DNA of 64,000 nt, from the NCBI RefSeq assembly GCF_041200175.1, contig NZ_CP165727.1, positions 248,001 through 312,000 on the forward strand, written 5' to 3'. A program made the translations under genes and the position numbers. Of this stretch, positions 9,910 through 18,239 are shown piece by piece; position 1 is the first letter of the stretch, and every line of letters starts with the position of its first letter. This stretch comes from Streptomyces sp. R33. Its GTDB lineage: Bacteria > Actinomycetota > Actinomycetes > Streptomycetales > Streptomycetaceae. The notes under the pieces are model-generated. The model ran no database searches and was not told where the DNA came from. It was given only the letters and a program-made list of their open reading frames with translations.

Positions 9910-10329
9910 ATGACGCACACCGATTTGGCCGCCGTCGCGAACGAAGCACAGGCATGGTTCGACAGCTACGTCGAGACGTTCATCGGACTGGCAGCAAAGG
10001 GGAGCACCGATCCCGCGTCGCTCCTCGACTACTTCTCGGTGCCGATCAGCATGACCACGGGCACGGCCCACACCGCTCTCACCTCCGCCGAGGCGCTCTC
10101 CCAGGGACTCGCACACGAGCTGCGCGCACTGCGCGACGCCGGCTACGGGGGCAGCAAGGCCCTCGACCCGGTGGTACGCGTGCTCAACGAGCGGGCCGCG
10201 CAAATCGAGGTGACCTGGGCGCGCCAGGACAGCCAGGGGCGGGAGTTCCAGCGTGTCCGTGTGCTCTACCTGGCCGCCCGTACCGACGCGGGATGGCGGA
10301 CGGTCGCCTCCGTGATCCTGGCCAGCTGA
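9910..10329 (+). CDS. SnoaL/NTF2-like protein
   Basis: A 139-residue protein with the pattern of an NTF2-like fold: N-terminal helix (ANEAQAWFDSYVETFIGL), then YFSVPISMTTGTAHTALTS, and C-terminal strands (QIEVTWARQDSQG; RVRVLYLAARTDAGWRTVAS). No catalytic residues can be assigned. It starts 70 bp after the SDR stop and runs the same way, so it is probably co-transcribed and under the same TetR. Such proteins often accompany oxidoreductases as small-molecule-binding or isomerase-type partners. Confidence 0.7.
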   Translation: MTHTDLAAVANEAQAWFDSYVETFIGLAAKGSTDPASLLDYFSVPISMTTGTAHTALTSAEALSQGLAHELRALRDAGYGGSKALDPVVRVLNERAAQIEVTWARQDSQGREFQRVRVLYLAARTDAGWRTVASVILAS

Positions 10330-10531
10330 CGAAGCATATTGCCCGCGCGGTCGCCCGCGGTGCGCTCGCCAGTCAGCGAGGCGACAGGACCTCGCCACAA
10401 GATCGCCAACGTGCAGTACGTGCTGATCGATGTCACGTCGATGCTCGTCGCCACGGCTTAGTACTGCAACGGTGCTTGCCGTGACGGTTGGGCAGGTCGG
10501 TCGTTGTTCAGGTCACGGGTGGGGAACTTTG

Positions 10532-10890
10532 GTGGACATTTCCTCGCTTCCTCACTCCTTCCGGCTGCTCGTGACGGGCCGAGGAACCGGTGGTCACACT
10601 TACCCGGCCCTGACCGCGATGCGTACCTTGCAAGGGCGTCTCACGGCCGCAGGCAGCACGCTGGACGTCCTGTGGATCGGGGCAGAGGACGGGCTCGAGG
10701 CGCGGGTCGCTCCGGCGGAGGGGATCGCGTTCAAGACGGTGGCAACAGGGAAGATCCGTCGCTCGGCGAACCCTCTCAAGATGCTGTCGGCGGCAAACGT
10801 GAAGGACATGGCCCGGGTGCCGCTCGGCGTCGCTCAGGCGCGGTCGATCGTGTCCGAGTTCCAGCCGGACGTCGTGCTCGTGGCTCTATT
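10532..10890 (+). pseudogene. MurG-like glycosyltransferase, N-terminal fragment
   Basis: From a GTG at 10532 the frame reads RLLVTGRGTGGHTYPALTAM, LDVLWIGAEDGLEARVAPA and ARVPLGVAQARSIVSEFQPD. This is the N-terminal Rossmann half of MurG (UDP-GlcNAc:undecaprenyl-PP-MurNAc-pentapeptide transferase); the GTGGHTYPAL loop is diagnostic. Similarity stops after PDVVLVA, and the UDP-GlcNAc-binding half is missing. The open frame continues to 11863 but is meaningless there. The fragment is one of the extra murG copies known from streptomycete accessory regions, here decapitated, and not the essential gene. Confidence 0.75.
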
Positions 10891-11259
10891 CACGGGTAGC
10901 GAAGCCCGTTCTTCATGGCTTCGGGAGGCACCCGCCGAGGCGGGATGTCGATGTTCACGAGGACGGAAGGCAGCGAGCCACAGGGGCGGCGGGACGGCGT
11001 TGAAGCCGCGCCCCCGGCGGCCCTCAATGCAGCCAGGCTCGCGGGCGGCGGCCAGCGGGCCGCCGGGGGCGGTGGCGTCCAGGCGCTCGTGCAATCAGGT
11101 GAAGCCGATTCTGTTCGCGCGATCCGCTGTCCTCGCCGGCCAGCTGCTCCGCGCCAGACACCCGGGCCTGCCGCTCATGGAACGGGTGGCCCGGGTGGAC
11201 CGGCCCGACGTCAGCCGGGCGCGTCGTGCGACTTGGTGGTACGGGGCGGCGAGCCCGCC
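10891..11259. other. Gene-less stretch after murG fragment
   Basis: Very GC-rich. No frame on either strand resembles a protein. The region carries the 3' flank of the minus-strand secreted pentapeptide protein. No clear terminator hairpin was seen. Confidence 0.4.
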
Positions 11260-11574
11260 TCAGTTGCCGATGCCGGAGCTGCCGAGGCCGGAGTTTCCGA
11301 TGCCGTGGCTGCCGATGCCCGTGTTGGCAAGGCCCGCGTTGCCTAGACCCCAGTTGGCGAGGCCCGCGTTGCCGACGCCGTCGTTGAGGACCCCCGCGTT
11401 GCCGACGCCGTCGTTGAGGACCCCCGCGTTGCCGACGCCCGAGTTCCCGAAGCCTGAGCTGCCCACGGAATGGCCCGGCCCCGTGTCGTCGGCGCTGGCC
11501 GCGCCGGCGCCGGAGACAGCCAGTACCGCCGCGGCACCCAGCGCGGTCGTCACGCGGAGAAGAGTTGCATACAC
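11260..11574 (-). CDS. Small secreted glycine/asparagine pentapeptide-repeat protein
   Basis: A 104-residue exported protein. I chose the GTG at 11574 because AGGAGGT lies 8 nt upstream; the longer frame to 11730 has a charged leader unlike a signal peptide. Residues 1-28 form a signal peptide (LLRVTTALGAAAVLAVSG, cleavage near AASA). The mature part is built of five-residue units, GVGNA GVLND repeated, then GLANW GLGNA, GIGSH GIGNS. This resembles Pentapeptide_2 (the NxGxGNxG repeats of mycobacterial PPE-MPTR proteins) more than chaplins, since no chaplin motif or sortase signal is present. Probable role at the cell surface; function unknown. Monocistronic. Confidence 0.75.
   Translation of the reverse strand: MYATLLRVTTALGAAAVLAVSGAGAASADDTGPGHSVGSSGFGNSGVGNAGVLNDGVGNAGVLNDGVGNAGLANWGLGNAGLANTGIGSHGIGNSGLGSSGIGN
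11371..11430. repeat. Perfect 30-bp tandem duplication in the pentapeptide gene
   Basis: The unit beginning gccgacgccgtcgttgagga occurs twice without change at 11371-11400 and 11401-11430. It encodes two copies of the ten residues GVGNAGVLND, so gain or loss keeps the frame and only changes repeat number. This looks recent. Confidence 0.9.
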
Positions 11575-11804
11575 GTTCGAGTACCTCCTATTTCGGTCAT
11601 CTTGGCTTACTATCCCTAGCACGCGGCCATGCCCAATACGGGGAGGAATGCCCCGAAGTCGCCGTGTCGCCCAGAGGTCTCGTCCGACGGCGTACGGGTC
11701 ACGGGTCCACGGTCCAGAGGACCCGCTCAACGCCTGGGCGGCCGGTGCCTGTGCGCTAGCCGACCGTGATCAATCCCACCAAGATTCCTCTACCTCAACC
11801 ATGG

Positions 11805-11950
11805 CGACGCCCAGACCATCAGCACGACGGCCCGGCGATGGTCGGTGCCTCCCGTTGCCGTGAACAACGGCTCGGCGCCGACGGCCGGGTGACTCCCGAA
11901 CTGCTGTCGAAACGCTGCTCTTCGACAGGTTCTGGCTCAGCTTCTGTGGT
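11805..11950 (+). repeat. Left arm of ~147-bp imperfect inverted repeat
   Basis: Read forward, this segment matches the reverse complement of 14005-14152 at roughly four of five bases by eye, with long exact runs such as gtgactcccgaactgctgtc and gacaggttctggctca. The inner end, ggttctggctcagcttctgtggt (11928-11950), looks like an ISL3-type terminal repeat pointing inward. Confidence 0.75.
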
Positions 11951-11990
11951 GCGGTAACTCTGAGTGTGCGTACCTCACCAAGGACGTTCC

Positions 11991-12707
11991 CTACGTCCAG
12001 ACGATGCATCCCCGTTGTGCAACGAGGTCGAGCAGGCGTGGCGCGGGCTCGATGTTGTTCCAGCGGAGGTCCAATTTCTCGAGTGAGGGGAGCTCGGGCA
12101 GCCAGCTCGGCAGGGTGTGCAGTCTGTTGCTCCGCAGGTCGAGATGGCGGAGCCGTGAGAGTCCCGCCAGCGCCTCTGGGACGTCCGGCAGGGCGTTCTC
12201 TCGTAGGTCAACGTGGCGCAGTTCGGCCAGGTCGCTGACGGATTCTGGTAGGCACGTGAGTGCGTTGCCCCGCAGCCATAGCTCACGGAGCTGGTGCAGT
12301 CGGCCGATCGATTCCGGGAGTGCGACGAGTCGATTGTGCTCGACCCGAAGCTCCACCAGTCCGATCATTTTGCCGATGGTGTCCGGGAGACTGGTGAGGT
12401 GGTTGCCCCCGAGGTTGAGGTATCGGAGGGCGGTGAGCCGGCCGAGCGATCGGGGAAGCTCTTTCAGCTGGTTGTCGTGCAGGTACAGGTACTTGGTGAG
12501 CGGTAGTTCAGTCAGCTCATCTGGGACCGAGGCGAGCTCGTTGTGGCCCAGGTCCAGCGTGTGCAAATGTCGTAGTCGCGCAATCTGGGGTGAGATCCGC
12601 GTCAGCGCGTTATCCGCGAGGATCAGCACGTGCAGTTCGGTCCGCTGCCATAGCGACTCTGGCAAGGCGCCAAGGTTCTGCTTCCACAGGCTCAGTGTCG
12701 CCGTCAC
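11991..12707 (-). CDS. Leucine-rich repeat protein
   Basis: A 238-residue cytosolic protein made almost wholly of about ten 23-residue LRRs of the type LxxLxLxxNxLxxLPxxIGRL (for example LRYLNLGGNHLTSLPDTIG and LRELWLRGNALTCLPESVS), ending with LEKLDLRWNN. I chose the GTG at 12707 because GGAGG lies 9 nt upstream and the repeats start at once (TATLSLWKQNLGALPES). The frame is open much further upstream, but that part is an antisense-phase reading of the ISL3 transposase. LRRs bind proteins; no effector domain is attached. The gene lies inside the inverted repeats that bracket the ISL3 transposase, which suggests it moves as cargo. Confidence 0.85.
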   Translation of the reverse strand: MTATLSLWKQNLGALPESLWQRTELHVLILADNALTRISPQIARLRHLHTLDLGHNELASVPDELTELPLTKYLYLHDNQLKELPRSLGRLTALRYLNLGGNHLTSLPDTIGKMIGLVELRVEHNRLVALPESIGRLHQLRELWLRGNALTCLPESVSDLAELRHVDLRENALPDVPEALAGLSRLRHLDLRSNRLHTLPSWLPELPSLEKLDLRWNNIEPAPRLLDLVAQRGCIVWT

Positions 12708-12772
12708 GTCGGCATGCCTCCAAGACTCGGACGGACTCGCTGCCCAGCAGCCTACGACCAGTGTGGTCAACG

Positions 12773-13906
12773 TCAGGCGAGAAGAACCCGCTTCCGGAGG
12801 AGCCGGAAGCCCGCGCGGCCGAACATCTGGCGCTTGAGCATCTTGATCCGGTTGACGTGTCCTTCGACAACGCCGGAGTTCCAGGGCAGGGTCAGGCCGG
12901 CGATGACGGCGTCCCTGTCGCGTTCGAGTCCTGCGGCGAGGGTGTGGAGGCTGGGAAGGTCGTCTTGTCGGACGGCGGCGAGCCAGTGCGGCAGGCGTTC
13001 GCCCTGGCGCTCGGAGCATGCCGGGACCTGGTGCGATCCGCGAAGCGGCTGCTGGTCGCCCGCGGCGAGGTCGCGGGCTCGGCTTCCGGAGCCGAATCGG
13101 CCTCGACTTGCGCGGCAGCGGGAGCGAGAACGCACAGGCAGCGGCGGTGCCGGGAGACGCTTCGCTCGGCGGCCTCGCTAAGGTTGTGCCAGAGGTGCCA
13201 CCGGTCTGCGACCTGGACCGCTTGGGGTGCGCCAGCGGTGGCGCCCTCGGCGAAGAATGGCGCCCGGTCCCGGCAGACGACCTCGATGCCGGGCCGCTTC
13301 GCGAGCCAGGCTGCGAGGCTGGCCGCTTCCCGGTCGGGCAGCATGTCGACCGGCCGCCGGGTCTCGACATCCACCAGGACAGTCCCGTAATGCCGCCCCT
13401 TGCGGGTCGCGTACTCGTCGACACCGACCACCCGCGGGGCGGGCGGCTCCGGTTCGGTAGTGCGTCGACCAGTCGCAGGACCGTGCTCCGGCTAACGCCG
13501 CGCCGAGGACTCGGGTCATGCGGGCGCCCGCCCTGCCGGCCAGTGCCAGCCCGATATCGGACAGTGTCGAGCGAAGACGTTCCGTCCGCTGGCCGTGGCG
13601 ACGCGTCAGCCCCGTTATCTGTTCGACGAACGTCCGGCGCCCGCAAGAGGAATTCGGGCAAGTGAACCGCCGGACCCGCAGCCGGAGGACCACGTTTCTG
13701 CCGCCGCTCGGCACCTCAGCAGGAAAGCGCAGGTAGGAGCCATGAACACGGTCCGACCACGTCCCGCACAACGGACATGATGCGCCTGCCTTCGTGCACC
13801 GGACATCAACGCGCACTATCGAGATGTCCACGTCCAACGACAGCACCACCACGTCCGCGATCGACGGGAACAAGATGTCCTTCAGCCGAACCTTCAGGTC
13901 GTCCAC
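12773..13906 (-). pseudogene. ISL3-family transposase, frameshifted
   Basis: The N-terminus (ATG at 13906) has the zinc-finger and strands typical of ISL3: CPLCGTWSDRVHGSYLR and FTCPNSSCGRRTFVEQITGL. The frame is lost near 13490 and resumes as VGVDEYATRKGRHYGTVLVD (first catalytic Asp). It shifts again near 13100 before the C-terminus DAVIAGLTLPWNSGVVEGHV (Glu), ending FRLLRKRVLLA. Total length equals a normal ISL3 transposase (~380 residues), so only small frameshifts inactivate it. Confidence 0.85.
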
Positions 13907-14004
13907 GGCTCCGAACTGTCAGCCCAACCACCCGAACGGAGAGCCATTTTCGGGCAACCTCGCGGACCCGACTCGACACTCCCGCCGTCACTCAACGTGG
14001 CCAG

Positions 14005-14152
14005 ACCACAGAACCTGAGCCAGAACCTGTCGAGGAGCAGCGTTTTGACAGCAGTTCGGGAGTCACCGTGGCCGTCGGCGCCGCGCCGTTGTTCATGACG
14101 CCGGGCGGCACCGCCCGACGCCGGGAAGAGGTGCTGGCGGGTCTGGGCATCC
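14005..14152 (-). repeat. Right arm of ~147-bp imperfect inverted repeat
   Basis: Reverse complement of 11805-11950 at roughly four of five bases. The segment accaca gaacctgagccagaacc at 14005-14027 is the mirror of the left terminal repeat. Similarity continues outward to about 14152 (gtctgggcatcc against gacgcccagacc on the left). Confidence 0.75.
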
Positions 14153-14309
14153 TCGGAAGCCGGGTTCGCTGAGGACAAAAGCGCTGCTACGGAGCCAGGT
14201 GACCGGTAGCGCATTTCCGACGCCGTCTCACGGCCTGCTGGGGCGCGCTGCCTCCCGTTGTCGTGACCATCGACCTCCCGCCTCGGCTGGCGCCCACCGG
14301 CTGCCAGCG

Positions 14310-14700
14310 ATTCGTATGAGCTCGTCCAGTGTGGTGTCGGGGGCAGCGCGCGATGTAGTACGAGATCTCGTCGGCCGACGGACGCTGCGGCGAGCGATCA
14401 CCACAAGGTTGGCGTTCCTCAGTGGTCCCCGGGACGGCCCTCGACCGGGGCCCGGTCGTAGACGCGCGGTCCGTGGGCTCCATTCCCGCGGGAACGACGT
14501 TTCCATTTGTCGGCCCGCTCTAGCTCGGACCGTCAGCCATTGCTGAAGCTGTAGTCGGCGTCCCCGGTCACCCACCGGAACGGAATCCGGTCCGCGATGG
14601 CCTGGCGGACCATGGCCTGGGCCATCACCACCTCCGTCTCGAAGCCGACGGAATCGGGCAGCAGGATCGTCACCGATCCTGCTGGCCAATTCCGGTGGGT
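14310..14700 (-). pseudogene. IS701/IS4-like transposase remnant
   Basis: On the minus strand from about 14690 the frame reads VTILLPDSVGFETEVVMAQA, then MVRQAIADRIPFRWVTGDAD and YSFSNG followed by a stop. Further on, in other frames, DEISYYIARCP and TTLDELIRIAGSRWA appear. These are the middle and C-terminal blocks of Streptomyces IS701-type transposases (GDADY region and IAGSRWAVEE region). Both ends are missing and the frame breaks at least twice. Confidence 0.65.
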
Positions 14701-14745
14701 GCGGATCCTTTGAAGGAAAAGGGCACCTGCTGAGTTGAGCCGTGG

Positions 14746-15279
14746 CTATGAAGCGTCGGCGTAGGCGAGATGGGTGCCGCAGACGGTGCAGCGGAAGAGC
14801 ATGGCGCTCGCCCCCTGCCCGAGGTGGGTCAGGAAGGTGTCGAGCTGGGACGCGTCGTGCCAACCACTCATCCGAAGGTCGAGTCGAAGCTGGTCGAGGG
14901 CCTCGGGGTGGGCTGCCAGTTCGGTGTATCCGACCTCGCCGATGAAGGCGGCCGCGTCGTTGCAGTGGACAAGCCAGTGCGGATCCTGCCAGGCGTGGAA
15001 ACCGGGGGTGCGGCGGGTGACCTGCACCAGGGTCTCCTCGCTGACGCCGTCGAGCCCGTATGCGTCGGTGAATTCACCTTCGAATCGTTCAGCGGCACTG
15101 CCGTCTGCGATGCACCAGGGGCAGAACCTCCCGCTGACATCCTGGGCCGTGAAGAAAGTAGCGGTGTAGATCCATCCGGTGTTGCGGTTGCAGCAGGCGC
15201 AGGTCTCGGCACTCTCGCGGATGGACTCGCTTGCGACGGGGTCGGGGTGGTAGCGGAAGTGGGGCAGGTTGGTACTCAC
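14746..15279 (-). CDS. CbrC/UPF0167 family protein
   Basis: A 177-residue cytosolic protein with the order of cysteine pairs typical of the CbrC family: CACCNRNTGWIYTATFF near the N-terminus, CPWCIADGSAAERFEGEF at about residues 55-72, and CTVCGTHLAYADA at the C-terminus. PHFRYHPDPVASESI at the start and TPGFHAWQDPHWLVHCND in the middle are also characteristic. The cysteines suggest metal binding. E. coli CbrC is linked to colicin E2 tolerance; the biochemical role is unknown. Complete, with no partner gene on its strand. Confidence 0.88.
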   Translation of the reverse strand: MSTNLPHFRYHPDPVASESIRESAETCACCNRNTGWIYTATFFTAQDVSGRFCPWCIADGSAAERFEGEFTDAYGLDGVSEETLVQVTRRTPGFHAWQDPHWLVHCNDAAAFIGEVGYTELAAHPEALDQLRLDLRMSGWHDASQLDTFLTHLGQGASAMLFRCTVCGTHLAYADAS

Positions 15280-15391
15280 TGGTGAGCCTGCCGTTGCATG
15301 GAGAGGTCCGCTTCGACGCCGGTGGTCTGTGTGTCAACGGCCAACCCTGTGAACCTCATGGGTCGCAGTCTCTCTGCAAGCAGGGCCGTGA

Positions 15392-17144
15392 TCAAGCGGT
15401 GAGGTTGAAGTCCTGCTGGTCGAGTCGGGCGAGGTGGCTGGTGCGGGTTCGGTCGAGGGGACGGCCGTTCCACCAGGCGTCGAGACGGATGAGGTTGAGC
15501 GCGACCGCTGAGAACGCGTGTTCCAGGTGAGTCTTCTTCAGGCCGCGGTAGCGGGCGCGTCTCATGCCGGTGACGGCCATGGCCTGGTGGATGGTGCCCT
15601 CGACGCCGGCGCGGGTGGCGTACTTGGCCCGCCATTCTTGGCTGGTCTGCTGGGTGCGGGCCTCATCGAGGACCTGTTGCTGCTCGCGGGCGCGCAGGGA
15701 GAGTGTGCGGCCGCCGTTTTTGGCCCGCGTGCACTTGTCTCGGACCGGGCATGGCTGGCAAGTCTCCTTGTCGAACTTGACCACGATGGCCTTGGTACCG
15801 CGTTGGACGGCGGGACTCCACCAGGTGCTGGTGTGTCCGCGCGGGCAGGTGGCCTGCCGGTTGTCCCAGTCGATGGCGAAGGCGGTGCGACCGAAGCCGG
15901 CACCGGAGCGGGCCTGGGGTGAGCTGTCCAACAGGACCGGGGTGACCAGGGTGACGCCAAAGCCCTCCTTCATGCCGACGATCAGCTCGGCGGAGGGGTA
16001 GCCGGAGTCCAGATAATGCTCGGCGGGCAGCAGGTCGCGGGCGGCGAGCATGTGGTGGATCGACTCGGTCATCTCCGTGTCCGTCACAGTCGCGTCGGTG
16101 GTCGCGATGTTGGTAATGATGTGCAGTGGGCCGACCTCACCCGATCCGGAGGCGAGAGCAGTCCCGCCGACAGCCGGGAGGATCTCCTCCTCCGGGTCGC
16201 AGGTCTCGCTGATGTGAACCTTGTAGCCGGTCCACCATGAGCCCTGTTTGAGGCCGTAGCGCGTCCAGGTCATACGGTGAGGTCAGACGCAGTCTGCTCG
16301 GCGGGAGATCCTCGCTCTCCCGCCGCTGCACCTCCGGCCCGGTCTCGGTGACCGTTCGCGTGTAGTTCTGCACCCACACCATCCGCAGGATCTGCACTGC
16401 GGGAAGTTCTCGCAGCCACACCGGAGCGTCTGCGGCATACGCAGCTTCCAGAAGCGCGAAGCCGTCCTGGCCGTAGGCCAGTGCCATCTCGGTGCGCTTG
16501 GCTTGGGAAGAGGGCAGCTGCCACGAGTCGATTCGCGGCCCGTACCGCTCTGTCCACTGTGGGATCGGTACCACCTCGCATAGCCAGCCGGGTGCCGCGC
16601 AGGCCAGAGCCTCCAGGGCGGCACGTAGGGTTTCGCCAGCCAACTCCAGGCGGTTCAGGTCGCGCACCGCGGCAAGCACGCGAGTGGAGTCCGTCCGCTG
16701 ATGCCCGCCGGCCTTCACCAGGCCCTTGCTCTTCAATGCGGCCAGCAGCAGGTCCAAGGCCCGTTCCTCGAGGTTGTGCGCCACCAGACGAGTGCGGAAC
16801 TCGGACAGGACCGAGGCGTCGAAACCTGGATCGTCCAGGTCCAGGCCCAGCGCGTACTTGAAGTCCATCCCGAACCGCACCCGATGCGCCGCAGCCCGGT
16901 CGGTGAGGTTTTCGGCGAACTGCAGCACCGTCACCAGTGCCAGCTGCCCCGGCGACCACCCTTGCCGACCTCGTGCCCCGAACTCATGGGCGAACTCGAC
17001 ATCCGCGAACAACTCGCCGAGCTCGTCGCGGACCCGCATCGCCAACGGATACGGCCCTTTCGCCGCCGCGGCCCGCGCTGCCCGCCCGGTCGTTTCCGGC
17101 ACCTGCGGCCACGGCTGCGCCCGCATCGACACCCCAGACCCCAC
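15392..17144 (-). pseudogene. IS1182-family transposase, one frameshift
   Basis: The 5' half (from 17144; ATG at 17126 is equally likely) reads QPWPQVPETTGRAARAAAAK and DLTRDRAAH-type blocks such as FAENLTDRAAAHRVRFGMDF and GGHQRTDSTRVLAAVRDLNR. At about 16270, after RLTSPYDLDA, the phase changes and the second half continues YGLKQGSWWTGYKVHISETC, then HYLDSGYPSAELIVGMKEG and a zinc-finger-like CQPCPVRDKC. It ends HAFSAVALNLIRLDAWWNG. Together the halves make a full-length IS1182 transposase. IS1182 members use a single frame, so this break is probably inactivating. Terminal repeats were not resolved. Confidence 0.88.
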
Positions 17145-17412
17145 CCCGCGACCGCAGACGGAAGAGCACGACCGCTACATGACCAACGAGCGTCACGACC
17201 GACCAGCAACGGAATTAGCCAGCAGGATCGTCACCAGCCGCAAACGAGCAAGGTGGTGGAGTTCGTCGCCGCGTGGCAGTTGCGGGTGCCCACTAGTGGA
17301 AGGCGTTGGACGATAAGCAGGAGGCTGGCTGTCCCGATACAAGGCGCTGCCTGCGGTCCTTTTCTGCGGCAATACGGTTTTAGAGAGGCCACTCAGATGA
17401 GGAGGCCGGACG

Positions 17413-17595
17413 ATGCTGGAGACCCTGGTAGCGCCGGCTGTGGCTGGCGGCACCGCGGTGGTGCAGGCTGTCGGTACCGATGCGTGGGACGGGTTGCGGG
17501 GCGCGGTTACGCGTGGGTTCGGGCGGGGCGATGCCCAGCGGGAGCAGGCGGAGCTGGCGCGCCTCGACCAGACCACTACCTTGGAGGCGTCGGTG
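17413..17595 (+). pseudogene. N-terminal fragment of small actinobacterial protein
   Basis: From the ATG at 17413 the frame reads MLETLVAPAVAGGTAVVQAV, TDAWDGLRGAVTRGFGRG and AQREQAELARLDQTTTLEA. This matches the start of small Streptomyces proteins of the type often placed beside STAND or peptidase effector genes (compare 20720-21127). Native sequence ends near 17590, where a fragment of an opposite-strand gene begins. The rest of the 108-codon frame is antisense of that fragment. Confidence 0.6.
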
Positions 17596-17920
17596 ACCGT
17601 GGTCTCGTACGAGACCCACACACCCCCGTCAGCGTGCAGCCCGGCCCGATCTCCGGGTACTCCACCGCCTCGGACAGCAAAACCTCGGCCCTCGTGTTGC
17701 AGCCGTCCGTGGGGATGTCGCCGGCGTTCCAGTGCTTGAAGCTCGTGCGCTGGTAGCCGGTCCGGTCCTCGACATCGAGCGGAAGCGCGGAAACCGCCGC
17801 CCCCATCGGCAGGACCTGCGGCACAGCCGCCGGCTCGGGCTGTTCGGCGGCATACGCCGAGGTCGGAAGGGACAGAGCGAGAGCAGCGGCCGCCACGACG
17901 GCCCGCATCATGATCATCAT
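17575..17920 (-). pseudogene. Secreted HNH-endonuclease-like protein, N-terminal fragment
   Basis: From 17920 a signal peptide (MMIMMRAVVAAAALALSLPT, cleavage near AYAA) is followed by TSFKHWNAGDIPTDGCNTRA, then EVLLSEAVEYPEIGPGCTLT. This is the N-terminal part of secreted actinobacterial HNH-nuclease proteins of the GmrSD C-terminal type (DGCNTRxEVL...TGGxW.SYYD). After LTG the phase shifts once and GVWVSYE-TTVTDAS follows. The DHxVPL catalytic block is missing, because the gene is cut near 17580 by the junction with the fragment at 17413. Confidence 0.7.
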
Positions 17921-18239
17921 GGGGAGGTTGTAGCCGCTGCAACACCGTCAGCAACAGGAGCGCGCGGACCGGTTCACCCTCCCGGGGCGCACCTTTCACC
18001 GGCGAAACGCCACTGCAGCCTGCGCCGGGACCCGGCGCCCAGCCTGCCCCGGCGCCCGTACGGACTCGCTTCAGCTCGCCCGCGTGTACGGCCCCTCTCC
18101 CGGAGCTCCGTCCTCCCGGTGAACCAGTCGCCGCCCCGACGCAGGAGCCGCTGCGTCCAGGACCGTCCAGTGCGAATCCTGACCCTCGTGGCCGGGGAGA
18201 GGCAGCGGTGTGGCACGTCCGTGGCGATCTGTAGTCTGA
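17921..18239. other. Gene-less stretch upstream of the surface-protein remnant
   Basis: About 320 bp. No believable frame on either strand. It should hold the promoter of the broken minus-strand HNH gene. The following frame opens directly after a TGA at 18237 with no start codon or SD, so a deletion junction probably lies here. Confidence 0.4.

Larger units (their letters stand above)
11928..14027 (-). mobile_element. ISL3-type element with LRR passenger gene
   Basis: A 2.1-kb unit bounded by ggttctggctca (left, 11928) and its inverted copy (right, ending 14027). It contains a decayed ISL3 transposase (12773-13906) and, 66 bp downstream on the same strand, an intact LRR gene (11991-12707) that stops only 41 bp from the left repeat. 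ISL3 elements carrying passenger genes (transporter ISs) are established in other bacteria; an LRR passenger is my inference from position and repeats. The repeats extend outward past 11928 and 14027 for ~120 bp, so the true ends are uncertain. No target duplication was found. Confidence 0.55.

Noticed and set aside
11371..11430. CRISPR-like repeat
   Set aside because: Only two adjacent units without spacers, coding for a peptide repeat.
10430..11863. 477-codon frame continuing the murG fragment
   Set aside because: After 10890 the product is Pro/Ala low-complexity and overlaps the secreted pentapeptide gene on the other strand.
11991..13661. 556-codon frame joining LRR gene to upstream sequence
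   Set aside because: The first ~318 codons are the ISL3 transposase read in the wrong phase. An SD and GTG at 12707 give a better start.
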